From positions 1-5,397 of the forward strand of contig CAOKJI010000168.1 of assembly GCA_948468495.1 (NCBI GenBank): DNA of 5,397 nt, in the 5' to 3' direction. Made by a program: the position numbers and the translations under genes. Origin of the DNA: an uncultured Dorea sp. (lineage in GTDB: Bacteria; Bacillota_A; Clostridia; Lachnospirales; Lachnospiraceae). Position 1 is the stretch's first letter. Each line of letters starts with the position of its first letter. Of the stretch, positions 4,975 to 5,397 are shown one piece after another. The notes below the pieces were generated by a model. The model made no database searches. It saw only the letters and a program-made list of their open reading frames with translations, and had not been told where the DNA came from.

Positions 4975-5397
4975 TTATCCTCTGTCTGCAATATTATAAA
5001 TCAATTCGATATTGGGAGATACAGAAAACAAATCATTGTCGATTGCATTTCGTACAGAATCCGTATTACGTTTCAGATAATCTGACGCATAAACACATTT
5101 GATAGGCTGAGTTTCATCTGCTATATCTTTTTTTAAAAATGTGTAGGTATGTTTCGGCAGAGGCAAGTCCAGGATATCTGAATTATGCGTAGTAAAAAAT
5201 AATTGTTCATTGTCCTTCAAACTTTGTATCATTACATTTAAAAATGCTTTTTCTATTTCACTGTGAATATAAGAAAATTTTTCATCACAGTAATAAAATC
5301 CATTTTTATGTGCATAGATGGAGGCAACAAAACGTGCAATATCTATCCCTGCTTTTGTACCGCTGGATAAAAAGTTAGACTTGATTATCTCCCCATC
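4975..5397 (-). CDS. AAA/ABC-type ATPase, C-terminal part (5' end outside the window)
   Basis: The frame is open from the window edge to TAA at 4975 and gives 140 residues. It carries the C-terminal half of an ABC/SMC-like nucleotide-binding domain of the AAA_15/AAA_21 kind. The signature-like loop FLSSGTKAGI is at visible residues 9-18, the Walker B motif GFYYCDE with D38-E39 at 33-39, and the switch histidine H71 in LFFTTHNSDILD (66-77). The tail YLKRNTDSVRNAIDNDLFSV is typical of a Firmicute ATPase family, by recall. Walker A must lie upstream, beyond the edge. Such ATPases bind and hydrolyse ATP as dimers and often act with a nuclease or toxin partner in accessory or anti-phage loci; no partner is visible downstream. 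Starting at the internal ATG at 5232 would lose the signature and Walker B, so that start is rejected. Intactness of the full gene cannot be judged. Confidence 0.8.
   Translation of the reverse strand, partial: DGEIIKSNFLSSGTKAGIDIARFVASIYAHKNGFYYCDEKFSYIHSEIEKAFLNVMIQSLKDNEQLFFTTHNSDILDLPLPKHTYTFLKKDIADETQPIKCVYASDYLKRNTDSVRNAIDNDLFSVSPNIELIYNIADRG

Overview
The window looks like chromosomal DNA from a gut-type Firmicute, most likely a Lachnospiraceae / Clostridium cluster XIVa relative. This rests on moderate GC content, clostridial Shine-Dalgarno sites (AAAGGA, AGGA, GGGGAGG), and a gene set (PepT, DUF885 metallopeptidase-like protein, ArAE_1-type aromatic acid exporter, SMC-like AAA ATPase) that is common there. 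The taxon is inferred from family resemblance and was not tested by a search.

Layout, left to right. Bases 1-139 hold an open minus-strand frame. Its last 26 codons read like an internal block of the Firmicute AAA-ATPase-like family, so this is probably the edge of a 5'-truncated remnant. Bases 80-300 form the pepT control region: an extended -10 promoter, a cre-like site, two hairpins in the leader and a Shine-Dalgarno site. pepT (301-1524, +) encodes a complete tripeptidase with every metal and catalytic residue of the family. The 239-base gap after it (1525-1763) is non-coding and repeat-rich: a long imperfect hairpin, a 30-base unit repeated at a 57-base period, a GC-rich palindrome and two copies of TTGCATAA. 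A DUF885 protein with an export signal follows (1764-3623, +). A strong hairpin separates it from a convergent membrane protein of the aromatic acid exporter family (3696-4724, -). That gene has a promoter whose spacer contains an inverted repeat that could be an operator. Bases 4752-4974 carry this promoter, a short GC-rich patch and an A/T-rich, polypurine (minus strand) stretch without a convincing gene. The right edge (4975-5397, -) is the C-terminal 140 residues of an AAA/ABC-type ATPase whose 5' end lies outside the window.

How the parts may work together. PepT (cytosolic) and the exported DUF885 protein are codirectional and may both serve peptide use, with pepT possibly under carbon-catabolite control. 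The exporter is a separate minus-strand unit, probably controlled by an unseen regulator. The ATPase at the right edge is of a type often seen in defence or accessory loci, but no partner gene is visible. I see no CRISPR array, RNA gene, complete mobile element or clearly new multi-gene system. The most unusual material is non-coding: the structured repeat between pepT and the DUF885 gene, the operator-like dyad of the exporter, and the gene remnants at both edges.
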